64,000 bases of DNA, taken from NCBI GenBank assembly GCA_001910725.1, contig MJGA01000004.1, positions 372,001-436,000 of the forward strand. The letters run 5' to 3'. The DNA comes from Phanerodontia chrysosporium (Eukaryota > Basidiomycota > Agaricomycetes > Polyporales > Phanerochaetaceae). This document shows, one piece after another, positions 1 through 12,373 of the stretch (its first letter is position 1; every line of letters begins with the position of its first letter). The notes under the pieces are model-generated. The model was not told the origin of the DNA. It searched no databases and worked only from the letters and a program-made list of their open reading frames with translations. Made by a program: the position numbers and the translations under genes.

Positions 1-295
1 ACATCACATCTCGGTATTTCTTTGCGCCTAAAGTACGGGGTCCAAGTCCTCGTACAGTATCAATGGCCAAGCAACTGGGTTGCATGCACTTGCACTCTGT
101 ATGCATTCGTCCACCACACAACAGAGTCGACTCCTATCTGACTTTTCCGGCAAGCTCTTTCGGCACACGAGTCTGCTCACAACTTCATCACCTTAGTCCT
201 GAGTCCTGAGCACCAAACAACCTCGTTGGAGGATCAAGCTTCGGAATCAGCGAAGTAAAGGTCCACGGTACATATAATACACAGAGTGAGAGCAA

Positions 296-1518
296 CTATA
301 TCGGCTGGTCAGGGTCTGCCGACTTTGACACCGCCTTGTCCGTCTTCTTCTCATCCTCTTTCTTCTTCTCCTTGCTGTTCTTCTCCTTCTCCTTCGCGTC
401 CTTGCCCTTGCCCTCCTCGAGCTCAGCCTTACCCAACGACGCCTTGTTGTCGACGAGCGCGTGCAGGGCAATGACGGCGCGGAGGAGACTGCTGAGGTAC
501 ACGACGAGCAGCTCGTCGTTTGTCGTCGACGCAAAACTCGCCGTCGTCTCGGGGTCGTTCAAGTTCGGGAGCAGGTTCAGCGCGTCCTGCAGGTGGTACA
601 GGATCTGGTGGTTCACGGGCATGCGACCCGCTCCGACGTCGACGAGGTATTTCTGGATGTCGGAGATGCGTGACTGCAGACCGCGCAGCGACGCGAGTTG
701 CTCTGATACGCGTGTTGACAGCGTCGTCGTCGTCGAGTCCTTGATGTCGCGCAGCAGGTGCTCGACACCAATCTCCTCTGCTTCTTCGGCTTCGATCGCG
801 GACGGAACGTGCAGGAACGTCTTGCGCGTCTCTGTACCATCCTAAAGAGCCAGTCAATACACGCCCTCAGTCATGCGTTGAGACACAAGACTCACGTCCT
901 TGATCTCCTCGACGGCAAAGTATGCGTCTGTGGGGATGCCGACAGTGTGTGGTCGTACGTCGACGATGACCATGACGGGCCGTGCAATATACCGCTTGAG
1001 AAGGTCGTTGATCTCTTGGTCTGAGGCTCGCAGCTTAGGCCCGTATGGTACCACCCAATCATCTTCTCCCGAGCTAGACGCAACGCAACTCAGCCGGGCT
1101 AGGGACGGACGGAGGAGCGGACTTACCTACCGTTGACCTTTTTGAACATCTCCCACATGCCCTCGATGTAGTTATGGTCCAGGAACCATGTCTTCGGGTC
1201 CTTCTCGTCCTCCTCGAAGGGGATACCGAAAGAGTTGGCGACGTTGATCGTCTTGCCATTGTCCTGGCCGAGCAGAACACCGATTACTCGCTTCGACGAG
1301 CCCTTGGGCACTGAGCGTGCATGGTGATCCGCTACTGAGAGTAGCACAAGGGGTGGACAACTGATTGTTGCTCGTAAGCATAGGGTATGATTTATGACGC
1401 GTAGAGCGTACCGACTGTTGTACTGGCAAGTGCAGTGAGCTATAGGGTGTCGGAAGTGAGTCCATTAGGTATAAAATAGTCGTCCAGTGCTCACCTGCTC
1501 CGTAGTCGTCGCTACCAT
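296..1518 (-). CDS. RPN8: 26S proteasome regulatory subunit Rpn8 (PSMD7), MPN- family
   Basis: Rpn8 is a proteasome lid subunit with an inactive MPN domain that pairs with the deubiquitinase Rpn11. Five exons fit: 1518-1495, 1439-1412, 1360-1131, 1073-896 and 841-296. Family motifs seen are [39 protein letters not shown] and a long C-terminal helix region (QYLVDV-like, [10 protein letters not shown]). The protein ends in a Lys/Glu-rich tail, usual for fungal Rpn8. The start at 1518 gives a short N-terminus reading into STTVVVHP. Two frame breaks are needed: one base is missing in the G run at 1350-1353 (between VHP and LVLL) and one at 1040-1042 (between YHTG and PKL). Exon phases close only if both are restored. 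An alternative acceptor before 1370 keeps frame but loses the conserved VVVHP. Rpn8 is essential, so sequence error is likelier than a pseudogene. Confidence 0.93.
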
Positions 1519-2050
1519 CGTTCAATACGTATCGGTTTGTGGGACGGAAAGAGGGACGAACGGAGGGGATGGAGTGTAATGAAGATGCGTGCGCACCGCG
1601 TACGCGTCCTTGTCGTCAAATAGGCGCCTATACCCTTATTGGGCTTATGTCGGCGGACGACATATGTACGGCACGCGTTCACATACGCAGGCATCCTCCG
1701 TCAGGACATGTCGCTCGAACGAGATTACTCAAGTCAAGTTACACTATGGTTCACCAACAGATGAAGTGCGGTATCTATAACGAAGTACGTATTATAAGAT
1801 CTTCTGCCGCGCTGCGCTCAAGAGTTTCACCGCGGCTTTATATCTACACGACGAGTGGAATATGAAACTGGGATCGGTCCGCGATAACCTTTTGTACAAG
1901 TCCGATCAGCGAATTCGCATGTCTTGCGAGAAAGCTTGCACCTAGACCCAGACCTAGCAGCACCTTGGGTATCTTCCGAGACGGCTCTGACATCAACGCA
2001 AGTTCGTCTTCGACGAAGATGTCAGCATCCTAGCCGGCACTTTCGAACAT
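1519..2050. other. intergenic, no gene recognised
   Basis: This stretch is upstream of RPN8 and downstream of the F-box gene's stop. It should hold the RPN8 promoter and the 3' end of the F-box transcript. I see only short overlapping open frames without motifs or codon bias and no RNA gene. Confidence 0.5.
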
Positions 2051-3954
2051 TTAGTCGAGCTCACCTGTTTTTAGCTCTCGCGAAAGGTCGACCACGGAGA
2101 CTTCTCTGTAGTCCGGCTTCGCGAACATCATTCGTCCCGTTGTCTCGTCGAAAGCAATGTGCTCGAATCGGTTGTAGACATCATCCAGCGGACATGGCAT
2201 TTCTTGAAGTCTTGATATGGTAGACAATTGGACAGTGCGGTGTGGAAGGGGCTTCTCCTCGCGATCTTCTGTTATGATGGTCTCGGGATCGTGGTAGCGA
2301 TAAGTAGCATCGACCCAGTCCCTCCACTCTCGACGCCAATGCGTGGCGTAGAACCATGTGCGTCGGATGCCAGGGATAACAACCCACCGCTGCTTATCCG
2401 TGGGCGCGCCCTCACGGCGCAGGGGCGATGCGCTTGTTAGGTCGTATCGCCAGTGAGTAATTGGCTCTTGCGGCGAGCCACACCGAGTTTTCTTCGGATA
2501 TAGAGTAACGCGCGAGGCCCCAAAGGAATCGTGCAGGAAGAATATGCTGATAGGGTGGAGCGGCCCATGTTCGTCGTTGCTCCAACTTCTTCCCCGCGCC
2601 TCAGCCTCTGGCCAATGCGGAGTTCCAGGCTCACTTATCCGCACCTCCTCGGGCGTGTGCTGCAAGTTGGCAACGGAGCATTGTGCCGCCGATGCCGTGA
2701 GCTTGATTTCTTCCATGGACGTCGTAGAGCAAGGAACGTCGAAAAGCTCGACCAATGTCAGCGGCCAACTGTGGTCGGTGTGCGGGAGGTCGACCACACG
2801 AACAACGAGAACTTGACTTTGCTGAGGCAGAGGCCGTATGGCCTTGATATGGTGTGGCTATGACCTGTATTTAGGACTTTGTATAGGAAGGCCAAGCTGG
2901 ACGATGTCTTACATAGCTGCTATGTGCCCTATGCGGTTTCAGGCGCATGTTAACCCAGGCGCACCCAGACGGCTTGATTCTGAGATCGTCATCCCCTGCA
3001 GCGACCGCAAGGAAAGGCTTGCCAAGCTTGGTGTCGAGACAGACCTGTGAAACCTTCTCCGCCGTGCGTAGTGTTGGGAGCAGTTGAATGAAGTCGGCCC
3101 GCATGGCATAGTCTCTCCACTGTTGTCGGCTCATGTCTGGGTCCCACGCCTTCTCGAGTACGTCTAGGGCGATGTTGTATGTCCGCACTTCGTATCTCAT
3201 GGGAAATGGTGGATTGCTCTCCCAAGCGACACCAAGGTCCGAAATATTGACGCTATTCGATGTGTATCTGTCAACATGCAGTTTGCAAACTAGGCAGAAA
3301 TACTCACGCCCAGTGCCGATCCTGATTGGGGTGCTTCCATCTGCGCAGCAAATACGACACAGCGATGCCTCGCTTGCCTTTATAATCCGAGAACTTAGCC
3401 TGGAGCATCAGCGCACGCGACTCGGTCTTGTACGCAACGAGCGGTTCTGCGGGCCCACGGTCGCGGATGGCGTAGAGAACGAGCATCCAGTTCCACTTGT
3501 CGCGGTCCGACACCGACGCCACAAGATACCGGCCCCCGGGGAGTAACGCCATCTCCGCCACATAGCCCTTCGCGTCAAACTCCCAGACCGTCGATCGCGG
3601 CTGCTTGTGCGCCTCGCGCCACGCCTTGTCGACCTCGTATGCACGCATAAAGAAGCGTTCTGCGGCGGACCCTTTCAAGTTTCCGAGCTCGTGGTTCGCT
3701 TCCGGGGGAGCGGAGGGAGGAGCAGCTTCGTTCGCTTCAGGAGGCGCTTCCAGATGATTGGCTGTCTTGTGAGATGACAGTACAGCTTGCTGACCTACCG
3801 GCATACGTTAGCGACATCGCATTGAACGGACAATCCCACTCACCCTGCGTATGGCCAGGATATCCTGGAGTTCGAGGTAATCGAACACCAAGTCGACCAG
3901 AACATCATTTGGGATAAGATCCAATGTGGGCTTCCGCTCCGTCTGATTGTCCAT
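2051..3954 (-). CDS. F-box protein with degenerate beta-propeller C-terminus
   Basis: The protein is likely a substrate adaptor of an SCF ubiquitin ligase. The N-terminus has an F-box (LIPNDVLVDLVFDYLELQD, then IRRVSKLYC and PIIWKRLL). The rest has repeated Trp/Asp-type strands resembling a propeller, ending with FEHIAFDE...VVDLSREL, a pattern common in basidiomycete F-box families. Exons that fit are 3954-3844, 3794-3308, 3267-2913 and 2857-2051. In exon 2 the F-box frame ends near PPLP and the following NHELGNL...AAERFFMRA lies in another frame. One base missing in the G5 run at 3714-3718 restores both the protein and the exon phase. An alternative splice into the second frame would delete the back half of the F-box. 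The substrate is unknown. Confidence 0.75.
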
Positions 3955-4558
3955 ACGTGCAGTGTTGAACATCATCGCAAGTAAAAAGCCGAAACGCATG
4001 TTGAACCGCAGTATTAAGGAGTCGTGACCAGCACAGATGGCGGAGGGTGAAGGACCTGGTTGGAGGTGCAGAGGGCTTACACAGACGACCTGCATCTACG
4101 GAAATTCATTGATCGCCGCGGAGCTCTAGCCCCATGGAGACCACGCGTCTTGTATCTCCTCGTGCCTTTGTCCTGGTCCGACGCAGTAGCAGCAAGCTAA
4201 CAACGCATGCCGTTTCCGGCTGTTCGTTTGAGAAGAGACGCTGGAAAGTGCATTGTCAGAGCGAACAGCGGAGATGTACCTAGTTGAATTACAACACCGC
4301 GGCGAGGTCGCAGGAGAAAGCACACAAAAGAAGGTCTCTACACTAATTCTGTAATTGTTGGCCTACCGCTGGTGGAACGGGCGTGCAAGGGCATGGCGGG
4401 CCCGTGCATGTGCGGAGGCACGACCGAAGCGCTGGGGACGCATATCCGCGCTTCCCCTGAATCTGTAATTGCGAACCTTGGCAGAGGAGCGTACACATCA
4501 AACAAGTACATGTATAAATTACGCACAAAAATCACATATACAGCGGAGCTACTTGGCT
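3955..4558. other. intergenic between F-box gene and CTF18
   Basis: The interval holds the F-box gene's promoter and the 3' region of CTF18, which point the same way. No coding or RNA gene is supported. Short frames near 4126-4330 and 4372-4528 lack motifs. Confidence 0.5.
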
Positions 4559-7500
4559 CTAGAAAAATGCAGACACCTTCACTGGTTTGCGCACTGCTGC
4601 GGAATTGCCCTCGTTGAAGCGATACGACACCGCAGGTTTTGGTGCCGCTGGAGCCCTGCCAGCACGGCTTGCGGGCTTCGTCGCACTGCCTTTCTTCGGT
4701 AGGATGGGGCGCCCGAAGAAGTCCGTGGGTACTTTCTCGTCGATGACCTGGTCGTGGCGCGCTCGCTTCGCGGCTCGGGCGACAGGGTCCGCGGCCATGA
4801 GCTTGCCTTCGCCATCGACAGGTTCGGATGATTCGCTTAATCACCATAGTCAGTATTTCAGACGTCATCCATCATGTCCAAGAGCTCACCCGCTCTCGCC
4901 GAAGAAGTTGTGTGCCCTGGCTTTCGGCCTGTCCATAGCCTCGGCTTGCCTGTTGATGAGTTGGGCATCGATCTAACACAGCAAGTCAGTCAAGTGCCAG
5001 AAGGTGGGGGCACGTTGCATCTACCTCAGCAGCGACGAGATGTCGGACAGCATATCGCGAGACAGCGATATCCGCCGCCCGTTTCCCATCGTAAGTTACA
5101 AAGGTGTCTATAGGACTTGAGTTCCAGTCAGCACCCAGATCGTGAACTATAATACGAGCCTGCTCACGGATCCAAACGGTACATGAGCTGGCCGTCTTCT
5201 GACTTTTCCTGGACAAAGCGCAGCTCCAGGGCGACCATGATATCAACAAGGCGTGTCATGACAGCCCGTTCCTCGGGCTTCACGACTTGCTTGTTGACGG
5301 GCCGCAGCGGCGGAGAAATGATCCTGTTGATCATTGGTGCGAATTCGAGTTGCAGGACACCGTCGCTCGCGAAGTGCCGGTACGACCCGCCGTGGCGCGT
5401 CCCCGCTGTCCTGAGACACTTGGCCAGGGACTTGTACACCTCTTCGTTCGTTTTCGTGCGTGTATACACCTGTAGTCTTGTGAGCAACGCACACCCGGTC
5501 TACCGATCCGACGCGCACCTCCCAGTCCATCTTCGGCCGCTCGACCTTGGGCGTCCCGCGCTCGTGGAAGAGCGGGTAGAATGGCACGAGCATGTACGGC
5601 AGGTACTGCGCGAGAGCATACTCGCGCTCCGCGCGCATCTCGCCTGAAAACACATCGTACGTCGTGAGCCACTCGCCGGCGCTGAGGTACCGCGCAAACG
5701 TGGCGTCGTGCCGCCGCAGCGTCGCGTAGTGCTCGAAGCAGCCGACGGCGATCTTGTCCGGCGCACCGCTCGCCTCGACGGCGTGGCTGAGCCGGCCGAC
5801 ATACCGCGCCAGGTCTTCCTCGCCCAGTCCAAGCTCCTTCGCGCGCCGATGTGGTAGCGGTGCGAAGAGGTCGTTCAGGACGGCTGTCTGCGATGTCTCA
5901 GCCTCCTTCATCCCTATCGTGGCTCGACGAACGACAGCTTCGGTGACTTCTTCATTTCGTGCTTTAATAAGCTGCGCAACGTGACCGTGTCAGTAATGTT
6001 GCTCGCATGAGGTCTAAAAGCTGAAGAACCTGCAGTGTGTTCAGGCAACCCCGAAGGTCGCCCTGCGCCACCCCGACAAGTGTTGTGAGAGCGCGTGACT
6101 GAGCTTTTAGCCCTTCCAGCTCGCAGATCTCGCGCAGACGGTTCACAAGGCGGTAATCATTCGGTTTGTTGAAACGAATTATTCGCGCTATCGGTCGTAG
6201 CTTGGCAAGCGCGCTCGCATAGAGGTCATTGCAGATGCATATGATGGGGCGAAGCAGGGGTCGATGCGCCTGTGGCTCACCGCGCTTCGCTGTTTGACGG
6301 TGGGGTTCAGTAACGTAGATGGGCTATAAAACTTGCACCGGCGTACCTTTCTTCCTGGGTTTGTCTTGGATTAGCTGAACTAGTTTTTGTATGAAACCTG
6401 CTGACTGAACATCCACCGCATGAGTTAGTCTGAACGCAACATGCATCGGCAGATACTCACGCTATCTGTGCCTCCAGTAGCCCCATCGATCTCATCTACA
6501 ACCAGAAGCGTTGGCTTGCTGCTGCCTACCGTCGCGCCAGATTCGAGGGCAGGTCGTATGCGCTCATCCACAATTTGCGCTGACCGAGCATCACTACCCA
6601 CAAGGGCATTGTCAACTCAAGGGAGCTCGCGACATGTCAGCGTAAAGCGCACCTGGCGTTCACTTCGAATACATTGTAGCCAGCCTGTTTGGCGACTATA
6701 TGCGCGAGCGTAGTCTTCCCTAGGCCTGGGGGACCGGATATTAGCAAGACCTAGCACCTTCATGAATATCAAGGATTGTGTAGAGTTGCATAAGGGGCTT
6801 GCCTTCTCCTTGGGTCTTCGGTATTCGTCGAGGTTCTCATCGTCTCTCGCCCGTTTCTTTCCCTTCTTCTTGCCAAATACGCAGTAGTCCCACTCTTTAA
6901 TCCACTCGAGAACGTCGCGGTGAAGCCTATCATCTCCCAGCAGGTCGATATATCGTTGAGGCCGATAGCGGTCTACCCAGAGCGTCGTCTCGGACACTTT
7001 GAAGGCTCCTCTCGGAGGGGTTCTTCCCTAACACGCAACAAGGTGAGGATCGCAGTAGCCATAGAGCAATTCCGCACATACTCTCGAGATATTCGCTCCG
7101 CTTCGTTCAAAGAGATTTGATCCATAAGTCTATGAATAGGAACCTCAAGCAAGCTTCCAGACTTGAAATTGTGGATATCGGTCGTCTATTTCCTCCCCAT
7201 GTCAGGTCGTGCTAGTATTATGCTCCGTTGAGGACGCACCGAGCGCGTGCCAAACTTTGGAGGCTTCTTCCTTATAAATACCGTCCGTCCTTCAAAAGTC
7301 GTGGCGCGTATTGACAGAGGGGAGCGAACTGAAGGTAGCTCTGGCATGGCTGGTCCCGCGACGGGCGGGGCTGTTGTGTAGGGCTGGAGGAGATCGCGTA
7401 TGTCAGGAAAGTCGGACCCATCTATCGAGACATCGTCAGAAGACGAGAGCTTAGACAAAGACACCTCAAACCTTGAGTTTGCGAGTGGTCAGCACACGAC

Positions 7501-7898
7501 GTGCTTGATGCAGAAGGCTGAGAAACCGGCTCTACTGGACAAGCTGAGTGCCGGTGTATAGCTGTCTGCGGAGGACGGTACCATCAATTTCTGCTCCGTT
7601 GCCTTGACCTTCAGTGGAAATGTCTAACAAAGTAGCCTCTGAGACACATAGTTGAGACCCCAGAGCAAGTAAGCAGAGAGCTTAAGGCGTGCTTACCTCC
7701 GAAATTCATCATTTCCTCGTCTTGTGCACGTCTCTGTAACTCTGCCCTCGCCGTCTCCTCCTCCCTATGCGAGCCTGTACACTCAATTTCTTGAATTGTC
7801 ATTGCCTCCTGCTCAACGAGACGTTCATCGAGCAGGCTGCCGGGACCGCCTAGTAGAGCACTTGGCTCTCCAAACGCGAAGTCCAAATCAACGTCCAT
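4559..7898 (-). CDS. CTF18: Chromosome transmission fidelity protein Ctf18 (alternative clamp loader large subunit)
   Basis: Ctf18 replaces Rfc1 in the Ctf18-Dcc1-Ctf8-RFC clamp loader, which acts on PCNA in replication and sister-chromatid cohesion. The N-terminus is acidic ([13 protein letters not shown]), followed by [15 protein letters not shown], Walker [23 protein letters not shown], Walker [11 protein letters not shown], and sensor-type segments ([31 protein letters not shown]). The C-terminus has DFFGRP and [18 protein letters not shown], typical of the family. The gene has at least eleven exons. Intron phases agree from LWVDRYRP to the stop, and I found no frame break there. One intron (6751-6802) uses a GC donor. 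The N-terminal exon structure between 7697 and 7480 is less sure. The start at 7898 is the first Met before the acidic motif. Confidence 0.93.
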
Positions 7899-8780
7899 GT
7901 CTTCTTCCTGCTCACTAGAGCGCGAGAGCAGTTCGAGCGAGAATGAATCGACAGAGGTACGAGGATAGAGGGAGCTGTCGGCCAGAGAGGAAAAGTATAC
8001 GCGTGTCAGCGCGGAGGTCGTCGTGGAAGAGGAAGACGCGCCGTGGGCAGGTACGTGACGAGCAACAGGGAACGGTGTCACGTGGTTCGTGACGTCTCCC
8101 TCCTTCAAGCCTTCAACCCGCTTGCTTTTGTCGACTCCTTTAGCAGCCTTGCCGCTAAAAACGAGATGTGGAATTCGGGGACGTTTACAACCAGATGCGT
8201 TACGTGCTGTACCGGTGCACTATCTCTTTTGAAAGCGCCCTTCTAACCTCAGACACAGCGAACTTCAAGTTTATACTACCGTATCATATACACTATCTTC
8301 CACACGGTATACTGCCCTCTGCGACGCGTACATGTCGGCCTAGGAACGTCGTCAAATGTACCACATATGCTACATGCGAATATGTGTATATTCAGTATGT
8401 ACTAGATAAAGTGACTCTGGCAATGGGGACGTCACATTCACCGAATACTTACGTCTCACCGAGTAAGGTATGTGTGGCGTAGCCCGATGTGAGTAGCCAG
8501 CACTATTTCCACGAGACATCAGGTCTGCACTGAGTGACTGTCCGGACTTTGTCTGGGTGGGACTATTGGCCACACGAGGAAACTTTGTGACAATAGCGGA
8601 AATGAGACGCGTCCTCTACACTTTTGCCATCGCAGCCTTGTCCATATTCTAATTTGATCAACAGCAACCGTCGATCGATATCATGGGCCACATTTTGGTG
8701 CGTCAATATCAGAGGCCGTGGGCAGCCCCGGCCATGCGTATTTTTAAGCCCACGCTCTGCATTCTCCTCGTTGTCCAACT
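7899..8780. promoter_or_regulatory. divergent promoter region of CTF18 and the F-box/LRR gene
   Basis: CTF18 starts leftward at 7898 and the F-box gene rightward at 8781, so this 880 bp interval must contain both promoters. No convincing open frame or TATA box stands out. Boundaries come only from the flanking start codons. Confidence 0.4.
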
Positions 8781-10093
8781 ATGCAACAGCAAGACATGTC
8801 GGTGGTCAAGCTCATGATGCGAACTCTCGAAGAACATCTCAGTGGACTGCCCTGGGACATCGTATACGAGATACTGGACCAGTTCCAAGAAGACGTGCTC
8901 ACGTTGAAGAAATTCTCCCTTGTTTGCAGGCGTGGTACTTGCGCTGTTCCCGACACCTCTGGCGTGCAATCACCTGCAGGTACGATGACCCCAGCCTGCG
9001 GACGGTTCACGCGTGTCCCGAGCATTTGGTGCCCCATGTTCAACGTCTGCACCTCGTCGGCGTCAAGGAGTTGCTCATGGCCGATCTATTGGGGGCCTTG
9101 GATTGCCTGCCGTCTTTGCGAACTGTGGAATTCAAAAACTGCCGGTTCAAGGACAAGCAAACCTTCCCGACCATAGAGCCGACCCACAAACGCACCATCT
9201 GTACCTTGACGATCGCGTGCTACCACCAATCGCCTTGGACGGCGACCCGCATTTTCGACGCCGTCAAGTTCCTCCAGCTTTTCACGGACGTATCCAAGAT
9301 CACGCTCGACGGGAGATTCTGTAACAAGAAACCCGAAGGGTTAAACAAATGCGTGGATTCAGAGGCCACGGGGAGGCTTACCCGCGCCGAAGCCATCGTG
9401 CTCTGCCCTGACCTCACCGGCACCGTCGACCTCTGCGACAGGGTCGTACGACGGTTGCTCACCGTTCTGTGGCTGCAAATCAACTTCCAAGGGGCTCACA
9501 CGCTCGTCCTGCCTGGCCTGCCCCTCCCAGATTACAACGACGTGCTGGAAGATATGACCAGTCTTCGATCGCTCTCATATCCGCAAGGCAATGTGGCGCC
9601 AACACTGCATAAGAAGGTTCGGCTGCAGGCCATGACCTACACGCTGTGCGGCGGCCCGTATTTCACACGGAACGGCTGCTGGAACGTCCACACGCTGGAC
9701 CAGGCGTGGAAAGACATGCTGGGCGAGCTCGCGCAAGTCGTCTCTGTCGAAATGCGCGACTTGACCTTGGTCGTTCCTGCCCGCGATGACAGGTGGCAGT
9801 CTGGTTGTCCTCCAGACGAAGATCTGGACGCACTAGCTGCTGACTTGCTGTTTATAGAGGGCTGGACGAAACGCATGGAAGATCCGACATTCATGGACGT
9901 ACTCTCGCGTGCGCCGCACCTCCGGACGGTGCATGTGCGGCTACGGCTGCAATACCAGGCTGGACACCGGTGCGGATACGAGGACGAACGTCCGTGGGGC
10001 CCGGCATTTCAGCAGCACGTCGTAGACAGGGTCCTTGTGCGAGGTATCAGGAAGTCTTGGAGCGTGGCGTTGTCGTTTCACTACTTCCTCTGA
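8781..10093 (+). CDS. F-box protein with leucine-rich, LRR-like C-terminus
   Basis: This is a probable SCF adaptor of the expanded agaricomycete F-box type. The F-box reads LSGLPWDIVYEILDQF, LKKFSLVCR and then WYLRCSRHLWRAI. The remaining 380 residues are leucine-rich with recurring segments such as LRTVEF, LRSLSYPQ and PHLRTVHVRL, so an irregular LRR fold is likely. The two halves of the F-box lie in different frames. One base missing after the GG at 8929-8930 turns CR/WYLRC into the usual CRAWYLRC, and the total length becomes divisible by three only then. No intron can explain the shift. The start at 8781 could also be the next Met a few codons on. Its target is unknown. Confidence 0.75.
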
Positions 10094-10224
10094 GGGACGG
10101 CATGAATATATACGCAACTGCAGTCTTCCGGATGACCAATGGATAATATTATCGGTCTACAATACACTGAAGAACGTGAGCAAAAGAGAAATACATGACT
10201 GGAGCATAGTGTAAAGAGAGAGAC

Positions 10225-12373
10225 CTAGAACTTGAAGTCCTTTTCTTTCCGGTTCTCCCGCTCGCGGTCCATCTTCTGCTTCTTCTTCGCCATCTCTTTC
10301 GCAATCATGTCAGAGAAGTCTTCCCTGCCGTTCGCGCCAGGCACGCCCGCATTGCCACGCGACGCCTGGTCGTACCGACGACGGAGTTCCTCCTCCGACA
10401 TGCCCTCGAGCTCAGAGGCATCGATTGAGATGTCCACGCCATTCGCCTTACGCTATACATGCGAGTTAGCGCATAGGAAACTGGACGTGACACTGCGCGC
10501 ACCTTCGTCCCGCGTTCGTCGCCAAGTACAGGAATGGCCGCGTTGGCGTTTGCGACGGCACTGATGTCGTAGCCGCGCTCGCTGCCCATGAGACCCCGGA
10601 CAGACGTCTGCTTCTCGGGTACGACTTGGTAAAGCGAGCGCGGACCGGAGTCTGTCGCCTCGCTCGGCGCTCGAGCAGCATTCTTCCGCAGTTCCAGAAA
10701 GTCGGGAGTCTCGAGTCCGCCGGCGACCGTTGAGACGACACTGGTCATACCCGACGGCGTCTCGAGGCCAGAAGGCGTCTGCGTGCCGTCCTGTGGCGCT
10801 GGCTCGGCCTCCTCCTCTTCCTCGGACTCTTCTTCCTCTGACTCGGATTCCTCCTCTGCAACGAATCGTCAACATGACCTTTCCTCACGCATATGACGCG
10901 GATTACCGTACCTTCTTCTGGCTCAAGCTCTCCCCATGGTGTCCGATCGACTGGCTCGCCGCCTTGCTGCTCAAACGTGGTTCAGCGACAGCGCGAAGAA
11001 TGGAACATAGAGCACGCACGTCAGCGTCAGTCGTTTTAGGCAGGACACCGAATACATCGCCATACAAAGGCCGATTGTATTCGTCCAGGGGTGGCTTGCC
11101 CCAACCACCAGGATGGAAGCCCCATTGTGCGCTGGTGAAATGATCGGTTAACGTGGAGACAACATAGCGAAGTGATTTGGATAAGTACCCTTCAGGATAG
11201 GCGCGTTAAGCCCAGGTATCCGCAGCGTAGGATAGCTGGGTGGCGGCCCGAACCGTTGCATACTGATGAGCCATGGCGGCGGCGCAAGGGGTGGGATAGA
11301 AAGCGCCTCCACAAGCTCGGGAGACAGCTCTCCAGGACGTTTGTGCTTGAGCTGAGTCTCGAACTCCTTGCCTTCATAGTACCTGTCAGACATATAATCA
11401 ATCCAACCTTAGGAGATGGATTACGTTTGACTTACATCTCACCGAATCCGGTAACATTCGGTTTTGTCATATGCTTGAAGAAAGCGTCATGCAACTTCTG
11501 ATAGTCGATGTCAACCTTGCCCATCTTCGGCTGGACACGCTCGCGGGTCTTGGCTTTCAATGACATGTTGGCTTCCTTCTCCTTGACGGCGTCGCGCATG
11601 GTAGCAATTCCAGTGTCGGCGATGTACGACGGGAGTTGGAAAGGGGGTTTCTCTATACCACGCTTTCCCTGCAGGTAGTCGCGCTTGGCACTCCAGTGGG
11701 CGGGTATCGGGACAGTATTCCGATAGCTCTTGAGATGTAGGAGGAGGCGTGGGTCTGCCGCAGTAACATCCGTCCACTCGACAACTTCAGGTTTCTTCAC
11801 AAGCTGCTTTAGCTCCGCAACGGTGAGCCTGTTCAGCTTGCGGGCCTTCTTTTTGGATAATGGCTTCTTCTCCTCCGCGTCAGAGTCACCCTCCGATTCC
11901 ATGTCGTCGTCTGAGTATATAACCTCGCCCTTGCCGCGGTCACCTTCTCGTGATTGCTGAAAGGCTTGTTAGTGTTGATACATGATGCATTATGCAGGGG
12001 ACGTACCGAGGCTGATTCAGGAGGAGGCTGGAAACGTGCAAGGACATCGGAGAATGCTTCGAGAGCAGTCCCTTTGACTTCCAACTGCTCGGACACGTAC
12101 TCAACATTCATAGTCACATCCTCCTCCTCCCGCTTGACCTCCGGCTTGACGTCGCCATTGGGTTCCTAGACGGATGTACGTGAGTCCGTTTGTTCGTAGC
12201 GGACCACGCGTGAGACATACAGGTGTGGGGGTGACCGACTTCTCCGCCTTCTTCTGCTTTGCTTTGAGTCGCCTGAGCTGATTCTTCGACTTGATCTTGC
12301 CGTTAACTTTTGCGCCGTTGACGCCGTCTGTGCCGTTGGGGAGAGCGACGGGTGCTGCGACGGCTGTGGCCAT
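10225..12373 (-). CDS. CUS1: Splicing factor 3B subunit 2 (SF3B2/SAP145, Cus1)
   Basis: The protein is a U2 snRNP component of the SF3b complex that helps place U2 at the branch point. An Ala-rich start leads to a basic segment (KNQLRRLKAKQKK). Next comes the DUF382 region (SKKKARKLNRLTVAELKQLV, EVVEWTDVTAADP, VPIPAHWSAKRDYLQGKRG, KPPFQLPSYIADTGI), then the PSP domain (LKHKRPGELSPEL, PPPWLISMQRFGPPPSYP, IPGLNAPI). After that come WGFHPGGWGKPP and YGDVFGVL, an acidic stretch and DRTPWGELEP. The C-terminus ends DRERENRKEKDFKF, as in other fungi. Between LNAPI and EGAQWG the frame shifts unless one base is restored at 11195-11196, which yields the invariant PIPEGAQWG with a normal donor next to it. 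The gene is essential, so sequence error is favoured. It is divergent from eIF4A. Confidence 0.93.
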
